From SOJZ01 sp964556565 (GTDB lineage: Archaea; Thermoproteota; Bathyarchaeia; Bathyarchaeales; Bathyarchaeaceae): a DNA stretch of 35,131 nt. The stretch covers positions 1 through 35,131 of the forward strand of contig CAZKWF010000017.1 of NCBI GenBank assembly GCA_964556565.1, read 5' to 3'. Under the pieces are notes generated by a model. It was not told where the DNA came from and made no database searches. It saw only the letters and a program-made list of their open reading frames with translations. Every line of letters starts with the position of its first letter. Within the stretch, counting starts at the first letter, position 1. Made by a program: the position numbers and the translations under genes. Shown here piece after piece: positions 6,930 to 14,701 of this stretch.

Positions 6930-9037
6930 TAGTGCTCTTCTCCTACAAGGGTCATTAGGAAGTTTCCAAAACCGTCCACTCTGGTCTTCCAATTAGGATA
7001 GACAACTGTGGTAGCATCGTATTGCTCTATTACTGCTGGGCCACAGATCATATTTCCCGGCTTAAGTTTCTCTCGGGTATACACGGGACATTTCACAAAA
7101 TCTCTGTATTTCTCAAAGAACACATCCCGCGTAGTCAGAAGAGCCTCTGCAGACGGCTCCCGTTCACATAGTTTTTGCTTCATCAATTTAGGCTTCATCA
7201 CGACACCGACTGCGACAAGCCTAGCATTCACCAACTCGACATTTTCCTCTCTTACTGCATACCCATAGACTGCCTCATGTTTGCTATGAAAACTCTCTAT
7301 GACCCTGTCAAATTCTTCTTTGATTAATGGAGCAAGCACCGGAATGGTAAGCTCGTACCCTTGGCCAAAGTATCTCAGGTCCAGCTGTCTCAGAAACGTC
7401 ATGTTGTCAGGTTTGACTTTCTGCGATTCCAGTATTTTCATGCCTTTGGCTTGCAGTTTCCTAAACGTTGCTTCAATGTCGCTTAGTTGAACATCTTTCA
7501 CTGTTTTCATGATGGCTTTTACAAGGCTATAGATGAAATCGGCTGTGAGGAGCCCAAGCGCTGAAAACAGGCCTGGATTAGTTGGCGCAATAATGCTGGA
7601 TATGTGTAATTCCTCAGCGAGGGCGCAAGCGTGCATCGGACCGGCTCCACCAAAGGAATTTAATGTAAATTGTCTCGAGTCGTGGCCGCGCTCCACCGAA
7701 ACGATTCTTAGAATCTTAGCCATCGTTGAGTTTACTATTCTTATTATACCTGCAGCAGCGTCGGCTAATTCGAGACCGGTTTTCTCACAGATTTCTTTAT
7801 CAATGGATTTTTGAGATAACTCGGGGAATACTTTCATTCTTCCTCCAAGTATATAGTTGGGGTTAAGCCTTCCAAGAATTAGGTTAGCGTCGGTTACGGT
7901 GGGTTTCTCTCCGCTTTTTCCATAGCAGGCTGGGCCAGGATCAGCTCCTGCGCTTAAAGGGCCAACTCTTAAAGCTGCGCCTGTGTCAACCCAAGCGATT
8001 GTTCCTCCTCCGGCGCTGCATTCCGCTAGGTCTATGAAGGGGAATCTTACGGGGTATCCGCTTCCTTTCACGATTCTTCCGCTGTGGACTTTGCCAGCGA
8101 CTTCGTATTCTGTCACAACTTCTGGGATTCCACCTTTCACGATTCCTGCCTTAGCGGTGGTTCCTCCCATGTCGAAGCTTATTATATTCTGGATTTTGAG
8201 CATTTTTCCGTAGAAAGATGATGCTATGACGCCGGCTGCTGGGCCAGATTCAACCATGCTTACCGGTTTTTTGATAATTACATTTTTAGAAGCTATACCG
8301 CCACTGGACTGCATCACGCAAAATGGACTGGAAACGCCTAATTTTTGAATTCTATCAGATAACTCGTTCATATAGACTGACACGATTGGCATTAGACACG
8401 CGTTCACTGCTGTCGTGCTTGTTCTCTCAAATTCGCGGTATTCAGGTGCAATTTCGGAGGAGCAGGTTACAAAAGTCCGTGGGTATGCCTCTTGGAGTAT
8501 GTTCTTGATTTTTTGTTCGTGCTTCGGGTTCATGTAAGAGTGAAGCAACGCGATTGCCACAGCTTTGATTTTCTCACGTTTCAACTCAACTGCGAGAGAT
8601 CGGACATTCTCAGTGTTTAACGGCTCTAACACTTCACCTTCCGGCCCGATTCTTTCATTAACTTCGTACCTAAGTCTTCTGGGTATAAGCATCCGAGGCC
8701 TTTGAACGAAAAGGTTGTATAACTCGTGTCTCCTCTGCCTGCCTATTTCTAAAACGTCTCTAAATCCCTTCGTTGTGATCAACGCGACTTTGGGGAGTTC
8801 AAGACCCAGCTGCCCAAGTAATGCATTTACTGCTATCGTCGTGGAATGCGTTATTGTAGAAACTGTTTCTGGTTCAACTCTCTTCAGAAATCGTTCGAAA
8901 ACCTCGATGACCGCGTCTGCAGGCTTTTTTGGAGTTGAGGACACCTTGAAATTCATTAGCTTGCCAGTTTGCTCGTTTAGTGCAATTAGGTCTGTGAATG
9001 TGCCTCCAATGTCTATGCTGACTCTGTATTCTGGCAA
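6926..9037 (-). CDS. hyuA: hydantoinase A / 5-oxoprolinase N-terminal-type subunit (HyuA)
   Basis: A 703-residue ATP-binding subunit of the actin/hsp70-fold HyuA family. The N-terminus VSIDIGGTFTDLIALN (residues about 6-21) is the phosphate-1 loop, HSTTIAVNALL follows at about 65, and FDMGGTTAKAGI (about 290) is the phosphate-2 loop. AGGGTIAWVD and GPLSAGADPGPACYG with PTVTDANLILGRL are further family signatures. It phosphorylates or activates the cyclic amide or carbonyl substrate for HyuB. The ATG at 9037 begins exactly at the conserved N-terminus. Downstream it overlaps hyuB by four bases; upstream lies an amino-acid dehydrogenase-like gene 100 bases away on the same strand, suggesting a degradative operon. 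Confidence 0.9.
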   Translation of the reverse strand: MPEYRVSIDIGGTFTDLIALNEQTGKLMNFKVSSTPKKPADAVIEVFERFLKRVEPETVSTITHSTTIAVNALLGQLGLELPKVALITTKGFRDVLEIGRQRRHELYNLFVQRPRMLIPRRLRYEVNERIGPEGEVLEPLNTENVRSLAVELKREKIKAVAIALLHSYMNPKHEQKIKNILQEAYPRTFVTCSSEIAPEYREFERTSTTAVNACLMPIVSVYMNELSDRIQKLGVSSPFCVMQSSGGIASKNVIIKKPVSMVESGPAAGVIASSFYGKMLKIQNIISFDMGGTTAKAGIVKGGIPEVVTEYEVAGKVHSGRIVKGSGYPVRFPFIDLAECSAGGGTIAWVDTGAALRVGPLSAGADPGPACYGKSGEKPTVTDANLILGRLNPNYILGGRMKVFPELSQKSIDKEICEKTGLELADAAAGIIRIVNSTMAKILRIVSVERGHDSRQFTLNSFGGAGPMHACALAEELHISSIIAPTNPGLFSALGLLTADFIYSLVKAIMKTVKDVQLSDIEATFRKLQAKGMKILESQKVKPDNMTFLRQLDLRYFGQGYELTIPVLAPLIKEEFDRVIESFHSKHEAVYGYAVREENVELVNARLVAVGVVMKPKLMKQKLCEREPSAEALLTTRDVFFEKYRDFVKCPVYTREKLKPGNMICGPAVIEQYDATTVVYPNWKTRVDGFGNFLMTLVGEEHY

Positions 9038-9137
9038 GCTTTTTCGTGACTCCTATATTGCCTTGGTGACAACAGCGCATAAATTTTAGATGAGTTTTGG
9101 AAAAAAGATTTGTTTAATCGAAGAGATCGTGTTTTCG

Positions 9138-10166
9138 TCAACCAAAATAGTTCCTCATGTCCTCAAGCGCGGCTGATGGAACAGGCAAATCCTTCATCGT
9201 CACCAAGCCTGGCGCTGCATTCATCACCTTAGGAATGGAGTTTACGATTATCGCTATGGTCCCAGAGTCGCCATGAATGCATGGTGCAATTTTTTCGTGG
9301 ACGTTTGGCACCCCTTCGATAGTGACAGCATCATATTCCTCTTTTGCGCCTATGTACGCTTGAAAATCGAGTGAGATCACTTCTTTTCCTTCCTTTACGC
9401 CTCTTGCACATTGTTTTAGGCCCGCCACTTGACCGGGTTCCACCTTAACCGCCTCGCTTTCCACCTGTGTCTCAGCTACCACAGGCTCCACAGGGTCTAC
9501 CTCGATCTTGTCAAGTTTCCATTTTAAGGCGTTGGCTATCATGGCTATGGATTGCGTAAGTCCGACGTGTCCTGTAATGGTTTTCTGTTCTATTCTTTCT
9601 TTGAACTCGTTGACGGTGAGCCCTGCTCCTATTTTCTTTTGGAATGGAACCCTCCGCGTGGCGGCATTCATTATTCTAGTTGCCCTGATGTGTTCGATTT
9701 CTTGGCATACGCTGGTGAGGTTGATGACGCGGGTGTCCATGAGGAAGCCTGGGTTTATGCCTGTACCTAAGACGGTTACACTGTGTTCTCTTGCTAGCTT
9801 GTCAAGTTTTTCAGCTAGTTCAGGTTCCGTGGCGTAAGGATACGAAAGTTCTTCACATGTTGATACCACGTTTACTCCATGCTTTATGGCTGCTGCTATC
9901 TGTGGGTATGTTTGTTTGAGGAATGAGGTGGTTGAATGAATCACCATGTCTGCGTTAGCCTTAGACAGCATGCCATTTGGGTCGTTGGATACCGTGATTC
10001 CCAACCGTTTGCCGATGTCCAATACGTCTCCCAAATCTTTTCCAACTTTCTCTTTGTCAACATCGATGGCACCAATGATTTCTACCCCCTTCTTTTTCAG
10101 TAGAAACTTGGCTATGCGTGTTCCCATGGCGCCAACGCCGTATAGAACTATTTTCACGTTTTCCAT
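9138..10166 (-). CDS. 2,4-diaminopentanoate dehydrogenase-like NAD(P)-dependent oxidoreductase
   Basis: A 342-residue enzyme with an N-terminal Rossmann fold: VLYGVGAMGTRIAKFLL (residues about 7-23) is the dinucleotide-binding loop and IIGAIDVDKEKVGKD the following strand and acidic turn. HSTTSFL, VVSTCEELSYPY and GTGINPGFLMDT match dihydrodipicolinate reductase-like proteins and in particular the 2,4-diaminopentanoate dehydrogenase (Ord) group, which acts in ornithine and lysine fermentation. GAAGG... is not present, so it is not DapB itself. Its position upstream of hyuA-hyuB suggests a role in breakdown of an amino acid or cyclic amide. Shine-Dalgarno AAGGAC precedes the ATG. Substrate specificity is inferred only from family resemblance. 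Confidence 0.75.
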   Translation of the reverse strand: MENVKIVLYGVGAMGTRIAKFLLKKKGVEIIGAIDVDKEKVGKDLGDVLDIGKRLGITVSNDPNGMLSKANADMVIHSTTSFLKQTYPQIAAAIKHGVNVVSTCEELSYPYATEPELAEKLDKLAREHSVTVLGTGINPGFLMDTRVINLTSVCQEIEHIRATRIMNAATRRVPFQKKIGAGLTVNEFKERIEQKTITGHVGLTQSIAMIANALKWKLDKIEVDPVEPVVAETQVESEAVKVEPGQVAGLKQCARGVKEGKEVISLDFQAYIGAKEEYDAVTIEGVPNVHEKIAPCIHGDSGTIAIIVNSIPKVMNAAPGLVTMKDLPVPSAALEDMRNYFG

Positions 10167-10232
10167 GGTTTAGTCCTTCTTTTGTTATGCGTAGCGTTTT
10201 ACTCTGATATAGGTGTATTCCGTGTGTGCACG

Positions 10233-10240
10233 CATAAATA
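10233..10240 (+). promoter_or_regulatory. TATA box for the MFS gene in a divergent promoter region
   Basis: CATAAATA lies 16-23 bases before the MFS ATG, which would place transcription start at or just inside the coding start, so the mRNA is leaderless or the real start is the ATG at 10286 or 10292. The 89-base gap also has to hold the promoter of the divergent dehydrogenase; a TATA-like CTATATCAG read on minus lies near 10203-10211. Confidence 0.45.
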
Positions 10241-10255
10241 TGTCAGATTTCATTT

Positions 10256-11572
10256 ATGGTTAGAACCTTAGGATTAGAAACGGGATGGTTGATGCGGCGT
10301 TCAGAATTATACTCAGCGAGCGTTATTGTACTGTCAATAACCTCCATGGTCGAGAACATAGCAGGCGCCCTACCTATGTCCTACTTCCCCTATTACGCAA
10401 CCTCCTTAGGGGCTGAAATCTGGTTTATAGGAGTGTTCATAGCCGCCTTCATGGTTACAAGCGCATTTCTCTCTTCCCCACTTGGAAGCCTCTCTGATCG
10501 AGCTGGCAGGAAGAAACTCATTCAAGCTGGACTACTAGCAGACGTTTTCCTAGGCACATTAACAGGTCTAGTTCCGAATTGGCAGACACTCCTTATCATT
10601 AGAGCCCTGAACGGGGTGGCTACAGCAGCAGTTCGCCCCGCAGCAGAAGCTTCCTTGATCGACCAAGTTCCAAAAAGACGAAAAGGCGAGGCCCTAGGAT
10701 TCTTCCTAACCCTAACCATGGTAGGATGGTTCATAGGCCCCATCTTCGGTGGAACCATTCAATTTCTTTCAGAGACCACCCTAGGATTATCTTTAGAGAA
10801 TAGTTACAGAATCCCATATTTTATAGACTCCTTGCTATCCGTAATCGCCATCGGATTAGTGGCGTGGAAGGTCAAAGAGACGAGAGGAAAAAGATCTGAC
10901 TTAAAAAGAACGGAGATCGAGGAAGAAGACGACTTTAAGCTTACTGGATGGATTCTGCGATCCATAAGAGTCCTGTACGTTACAACCCTGACTAACGGCT
11001 TCGCAGTAGGTTTCATCGCTCCAGTGGCCGTCCTCTTCCTAGGCGAGGTCTTCGGAGCCATAACCTTCCAGATCGGAGCAATCCTATCCATATCAGGGTT
11101 CATAGGAATAGCATGCAACTTCTTCGCGGGCAAACTAGCCGACAAATGGGGAAGAAAGCCAGTAATAACCATTGGAAGCCTATCATCCAGGCTCGGATCG
11201 ATGGTGTTGCCATTCGCCTCGAATCTTTGGCAAGCGACAGGAGTCATGGCGCTTAGATCCTTAGGGATAAACGTAGCCATGCCCGCGGGAAGAGCATTAA
11301 GAGCAGACCTCGCCCCAGCAAAAATAAGGGGAAAATTATTCGGAAGGTTCACTGCATTCTTCGACATGGGTATGATTGCAGGAGTTCTAATAGGACCATG
11401 GCTCTTCCAGACGTTTCAATTTCAAGAATTTAAGATTGAATGGCTTGGAGGCCTGATAGTTAAAGGAGTTGGACTCCCATTTTTCGTAAGTGGAATAATA
11501 GGATTAATAGCCTTAGCGCTTCTACTTGTCTTTGTTGAAGAACCGCCAAGAAAGGAAAAAGAAAATCGTTAA
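10256..11572 (+). CDS. major facilitator superfamily transporter
   Basis: A 438-residue membrane protein with 12 expected helices. The loop between helices 2 and 3 reads GSLSDRAGRKKLIQAG, the MFS signature, and a second copy, GKLADKWGRKPVITIG, occurs in the C-terminal half, showing the two-fold repeat of the superfamily. A charged cytoplasmic linker (KRSDLKRTEIEEEDDF, about 218-235) separates the halves. The family resembles drug or metabolite exporters; the substrate is not predictable. The gene diverges from the dehydrogenase-hyuA-hyuB block over an 89-base gap, so it may move the substrate or product of that pathway. ATGs at 10286 and 10292 are alternative starts still ahead of the first helix. 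Confidence 0.85.
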   Translation: MVRTLGLETGWLMRRSELYSASVIVLSITSMVENIAGALPMSYFPYYATSLGAEIWFIGVFIAAFMVTSAFLSSPLGSLSDRAGRKKLIQAGLLADVFLGTLTGLVPNWQTLLIIRALNGVATAAVRPAAEASLIDQVPKRRKGEALGFFLTLTMVGWFIGPIFGGTIQFLSETTLGLSLENSYRIPYFIDSLLSVIAIGLVAWKVKETRGKRSDLKRTEIEEEDDFKLTGWILRSIRVLYVTTLTNGFAVGFIAPVAVLFLGEVFGAITFQIGAILSISGFIGIACNFFAGKLADKWGRKPVITIGSLSSRLGSMVLPFASNLWQATGVMALRSLGINVAMPAGRALRADLAPAKIRGKLFGRFTAFFDMGMIAGVLIGPWLFQTFQFQEFKIEWLGGLIVKGVGLPFFVSGIIGLIALALLLVFVEEPPRKEKENR

Positions 11573-11832
11573 CTATTGAAGACTAAAATTAGACAACATG
11601 CGCATTTCAATCATTCAGTTCATTGGATTGACGCTCAAGTTTGCTCAAACCAATCATTTATTCACCATTGCAAAGAAATCCATCATTAAAAAGACAAAGA
11701 ATGCCCCTGTACATTATTTTTCAGTTGGCGTGATTCAACAAACCAACAATCTGCAAAGACAGCTTAAAACTAAAAAACCCGTGATCAAAGCGTAAACAGG
11801 GTCTCCGACAATCCCAGAAACAGAAACAAAAC

Positions 11833-11897
11833 CCAAAAACAACTTTGACAGAAGCCGTGACCCCCCCTAGGTAGGGGGGTCTAGAAAGAGAGAGAAT
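11833..11897 (+). repeat. dispersed repeat, copy A
   Basis: Left flank CCAAAAACAACTTTGACA (11833-11850), a C7-TAGGTA-G6 hairpin core (11861-11879, stem GACCCCCC/GGGGGGTC with a 7-base loop), then TCTAGAAAGAGAGAGAAT to 11897. The same three blocks occur in the same order, on the minus strand, at 23955-24021. This copy points toward korA, whose ATG is about 157 bases further on. Confidence 0.8.
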
Positions 11898-11914
11898 GAG
11901 AAACTGTAAAAAGA

Positions 11915-11953
11915 TTATAGGGGGGGCTATAGGGGGTCTAATAAGAGAGAGAT
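11915..11953 (+). repeat. dispersed repeat, degenerate copy C
   Basis: TATAGGGGGTCTA (11928-11940) followed by ATAAGAGAGAGATA repeats the right-hand half of copies A and B (GGTAGGGGG, TCTA, AAGAGAGAGA). The left side has a G-tract (11920-11926) in place of the C-tract, so the hairpin is lost; the left flank is absent. It has the same orientation as copy A and lies 18 bases after it. Confidence 0.6.
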
Positions 11954-12053
11954 ACACAGACAACGTAACTAACCCCTCAGAAAACACACAAACAAACCTT
12001 TAAACCAAACCACAAAAAACATACAAACACACCCGCAAAAGAAGAGAGCCAAC

Positions 12054-13205
12054 ATGACCAAACAAATCCCACCAAACACATACTTCATGCAAGGAAACCA
12101 AGCATGCGCAGAAGCAGCTATCACAGCTGGATGCAAATTCTTCGCCGGATACCCAATCACACCAGCAACCGAAATAGCAGAACACCTAGCAAAAAGACTA
12201 CCACAAACAGGCGGGATAGCCATACAAATGGAAGACGAACTAGCCGCACTAAGCGCAGTCATAGGCGCAAGCTGGGCAGGAGCAAAAGCAATGACAGCCA
12301 CATCAGGCCCAGGATTCAGCCTCATGCAAGAAAACATAGGATATGCATTTATGACAGAAACCCCATGCGTAATCGCAAACATCCAAAGAGCAGGCCCAAG
12401 CACAGGACAAGCAACAAAATGCGCACAAGGAGACGTAATGCAAACACGCTGGGGCACACACGGCGACTACACCCCAATCGCACTCTCACCAAACTCAGTA
12501 CAAGAAATGTACAACCTCACCATCAGAGCATTCAACCTAGCTGAGACATACAGAACCCCAGTTATACTCCTCGCAGACGAAATCATCGCCCACATGAGAG
12601 AAAAAACCATCATACCACCATCAAACAAAATCAAAATAGCCAACCGAAAAAAACCCCAAAAAACAGACAAAGCATTCTTTGACACAGAAAAAATACCACC
12701 AATGCCCTCAGTAGGAGACGGCTTCAACATACCAGTAACAGGCTCAACCCACAACCAACATGGGTACCGCTACACTGCAGACCCAATTGTACACAGACAA
12801 CTCGTTGAAAGACTAAACAACAAAATAAACAAAAACGCAAATCAAATCATAAACCACGAAGACCACAACATAGAGAACTGCGAAATCCTCATCATATCAT
12901 ACGGATGCACCTCACGCGCCGTACACGAAACAATAGAACTCGCCAAAAAGAAAAGAATAAACGCAGGATCAATCCGACTAAAAACCTTATGGCCCTTCCC
13001 AGAAAAAACCATTCAAACTATAGCCAAAAACGTAAAAATGATATTCGTACCAGAAATGAATCTGCGACAAATCTTCTACGAAGTAGAAAGAACAGTACAC
13101 GGCGCCGTACCAGTTCTCCCTATAAATAAGATCGGCGGCGGAGAAATGATAACCCCCGAAGAACTACTAACAAAAATCACCAGAAGCGTGAAAAACATTG
13201 ACTAA
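12054..13205 (+). CDS. korA: 2-oxoacid:ferredoxin oxidoreductase, alpha subunit (KorA-like)
   Basis: A 383-residue subunit. GNQACAEAAITAGCKFFAGY followed by PITPATEIAEHLAKRLP is the typical N-terminus of 2-oxoglutarate:ferredoxin oxidoreductase alpha chains, and MEDELAAL, TSGPGFSLM and the C-terminal SYGCTSRAV / RLKTLWPFPE blocks follow in order. Together with KorB it forms the thiamine-pyrophosphate enzyme that interconverts 2-oxoacids with acyl-CoA, reducing ferredoxin in the cytosol. The gene overlaps korB by eight bases. No ferredoxin (KorD) gene is adjacent, unlike the usual korDABC order. Its base composition is striking: the coding strand is overwhelmingly A and C (53 of 60 bases in 12601-12660), unlike korB. 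The 2-oxoglutarate preference is inferred from similarity. Confidence 0.88.
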   Translation: MTKQIPPNTYFMQGNQACAEAAITAGCKFFAGYPITPATEIAEHLAKRLPQTGGIAIQMEDELAALSAVIGASWAGAKAMTATSGPGFSLMQENIGYAFMTETPCVIANIQRAGPSTGQATKCAQGDVMQTRWGTHGDYTPIALSPNSVQEMYNLTIRAFNLAETYRTPVILLADEIIAHMREKTIIPPSNKIKIANRKKPQKTDKAFFDTEKIPPMPSVGDGFNIPVTGSTHNQHGYRYTADPIVHRQLVERLNNKINKNANQIINHEDHNIENCEILIISYGCTSRAVHETIELAKKKRINAGSIRLKTLWPFPEKTIQTIAKNVKMIFVPEMNLRQIFYEVERTVHGAVPVLPINKIGGGEMITPEELLTKITRSVKNID

Positions 13206-14019
13206 GTTTTCCATTCGAAAATATCTAAGAGACATGCCCCTTCCTTTCTGCCCTGGCTGTGGCAACCCAACGGTGATGAGTTGTTTCCTCAGAGCCGTTG
13301 ATGAATTAGGCTATAAAGACCTCCGCAAGTTTGTATTCTGTAGCGGAATTGGATGTGCAGCTTGGATTCCATCCCCATACTTCAAGGCAGACTCCATCCA
13401 CACAACCCATGGCAGAAGCATACCAGCTGCAACAGGAGTAAAACTTGTTCGACCAACACTGAACGTTGTAGTTTTCGGTGGAGACGGAGACCTCGTAGGA
13501 ATTGGTCTAAGTCACCTAGTCCATGCAGCACGCAGAAACCTTGACATCACCGTCATCATGGTGAACAACATGATTTATGGAATGACAGGCGGCCAAATGG
13601 CTCCGACAACTCCGTTTAAAGCAAAAACCACCACTACTCCGTATGGGAATTTTGAACACCCCTTCGATGCTACCCGTCTCATAGTTGCGGCTGGAGCTTG
13701 CTACGCAGCTCGTTGGACAACCTTTCACGTTGAAAAACTAAGGGAAGCTATGAAAAAAGCCCTCACTACCAAAGGCTTCGCCTTCATTGAGGCAGTCAGC
13801 CAATGTCCAACAGCGTTCGGGAGAAGAGTTGGGCTAAAGACAACCAAGGAGTTGCTTCAGTGGTTCAAAGAAAACTCTGTGCCTCTTCAAGAAGCTGAAA
13901 GAATGGCTGCGAAAGACCTAGCTGGAAAGATTGTGGTGGGAGAGTTCGTGTGCAGAGAGCTTCCAACGTTAACCGAGATCGTCCATGAGACCATAAAGGA
14001 GGCGACAAATGATGCCTAA
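13198..14019 (+). CDS. korB: 2-oxoacid:ferredoxin oxidoreductase, beta subunit (KorB-like)
   Basis: A 273-residue thiamine-pyrophosphate subunit. CPGCGNP (Cys18 and Cys21), GIGC (Cys53) and a cysteine in SQCPTAFGR supply the four ligands of the proximal [4Fe-4S] cluster. GDGDLVGIGLSHLVHAARRN and VNNMIYGMTGGQ are the pyrophosphate and magnesium-binding motif. The start is TTG, overlapping the korA stop by eight bases, and gives the expected short N-terminal tail before CPGCG; an ATG at 13234 would remove most of it. It ends by overlapping korC by 11 bases, so the three genes are translationally coupled. Codon choice is balanced, in contrast to korA just upstream. Confidence 0.9.
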   Translation: MTKFSIRKYLRDMPLPFCPGCGNPTVMSCFLRAVDELGYKDLRKFVFCSGIGCAAWIPSPYFKADSIHTTHGRSIPAATGVKLVRPTLNVVVFGGDGDLVGIGLSHLVHAARRNLDITVIMVNNMIYGMTGGQMAPTTPFKAKTTTTPYGNFEHPFDATRLIVAAGACYAARWTTFHVEKLREAMKKALTTKGFAFIEAVSQCPTAFGRRVGLKTTKELLQWFKENSVPLQEAERMAAKDLAGKIVVGEFVCRELPTLTEIVHETIKEATNDA

Positions 14020-14554
14020 GCGAGTTGAGGTGAGAATCAGTGGGTTAGGAGGCCAAGGTGTTGTTCTGGCTGGAGAAATTCTTGGAAGAGCCGCGGTCTA
14101 TGATGGAAAATACGTGGTTCAAACTCAAAGCTATGGAGCTGAAGCGAGGGGAAGCGCTGCAAAAAGTGAAATCATAATCTCTGACAAAAAAATAGGTTTT
14201 CCAAAAGTAAGAAAATGTGACATTTTAGTTACGATGAGCCAAAACGCCTTGAACAAGCATTTAGACGATTTGAAAGAGAACGGAATTCTGCTTGTGGACC
14301 GAGACAAAATAAAAGAGGTACCTAAGGTCAATGCCAAGGTTTTCAGTATTCCTGCAACTAGAATTGCGAAGACCGAGTTGAAGTCGAGAATTTATGCAAA
14401 TGCCATTATGTTAGGCGCGTTAACAAAGAAAACAGGCATAGTGAGCGAAGAAGCGGTCAAAAAAGCGATAGTTGACAGCGTTTCCAAGGAGACGAAGGAG
14501 ACAAATCTTAAAGGCTTTGAAAAAGGCCCTGGACTCGTTGAGCAGAAGCATTAA
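14009..14554 (+). CDS. korC: 2-oxoacid:ferredoxin oxidoreductase, gamma subunit (KorC/KorG-like)
   Basis: A 181-residue subunit beginning VRISGLGGQGVVLAGEILGR, the conserved glycine-rich opening of gamma chains, followed by QTQSYGAEARGSAAKSEIII, equally diagnostic. It completes the alpha-beta-gamma set and helps bind coenzyme A or stabilise the complex. A strong Shine-Dalgarno, GGAGGCGAC, lies before the double ATG; the first ATG (14009) or the second (14012) may be used. The gene overlaps the end of korB. It is the last gene of the operon and is followed by the convergent EF-2 gene after 147 bases with no gene in them. Confidence 0.9.
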   Translation: MMPKRVEVRISGLGGQGVVLAGEILGRAAVYDGKYVVQTQSYGAEARGSAAKSEIIISDKKIGFPKVRKCDILVTMSQNALNKHLDDLKENGILLVDRDKIKEVPKVNAKVFSIPATRIAKTELKSRIYANAIMLGALTKKTGIVSEEAVKKAIVDSVSKETKETNLKGFEKGPGLVEQKH

Positions 14555-14701
14555 ACGGATATAGCCATGTTGAAATTCCATGAAAAATCACGAGCGGTAC
14601 ATACGTCTAAAGGTTTCATTGAACAGAAATATTGAACAACGAAAGGGACGCCTTTCAATCTGTTTTCGATCGTTCATTGCAGAAGACGTTATTGACACAT
14701 G

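Larger units (their letters stand above)
11573..12053. other. non-coding interval between the MFS gene and korA
   Basis: No convincing gene is seen in these 481 bases; the open frames are short and low complexity. The right half holds a full and a degenerate copy of a G/C-tract repeat (listed separately). CTTTAAAC at 11998-12005, about 50 bases before the korA ATG, is a candidate TATA box, with GAGAG near 12044 as a weak ribosome-binding site. From about 11800 the plus strand becomes very rich in A and C and stays so through korA. Confidence 0.5.

Noticed and set aside
6927..6992. Longer hyuB start at 6992
   Set aside because: It would overlap hyuA by 67 bases and its extra 21 residues do not resemble HyuB; the TTG at the hyuA stop with GGAG upstream fits better.
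11598..11795. 65-residue open frame after the MFS gene
   Set aside because: Low-complexity Lys/Ile/Thr-rich product with no recognisable motif, no ribosome-binding site, and it lies in a stretch rising in A+C bias.
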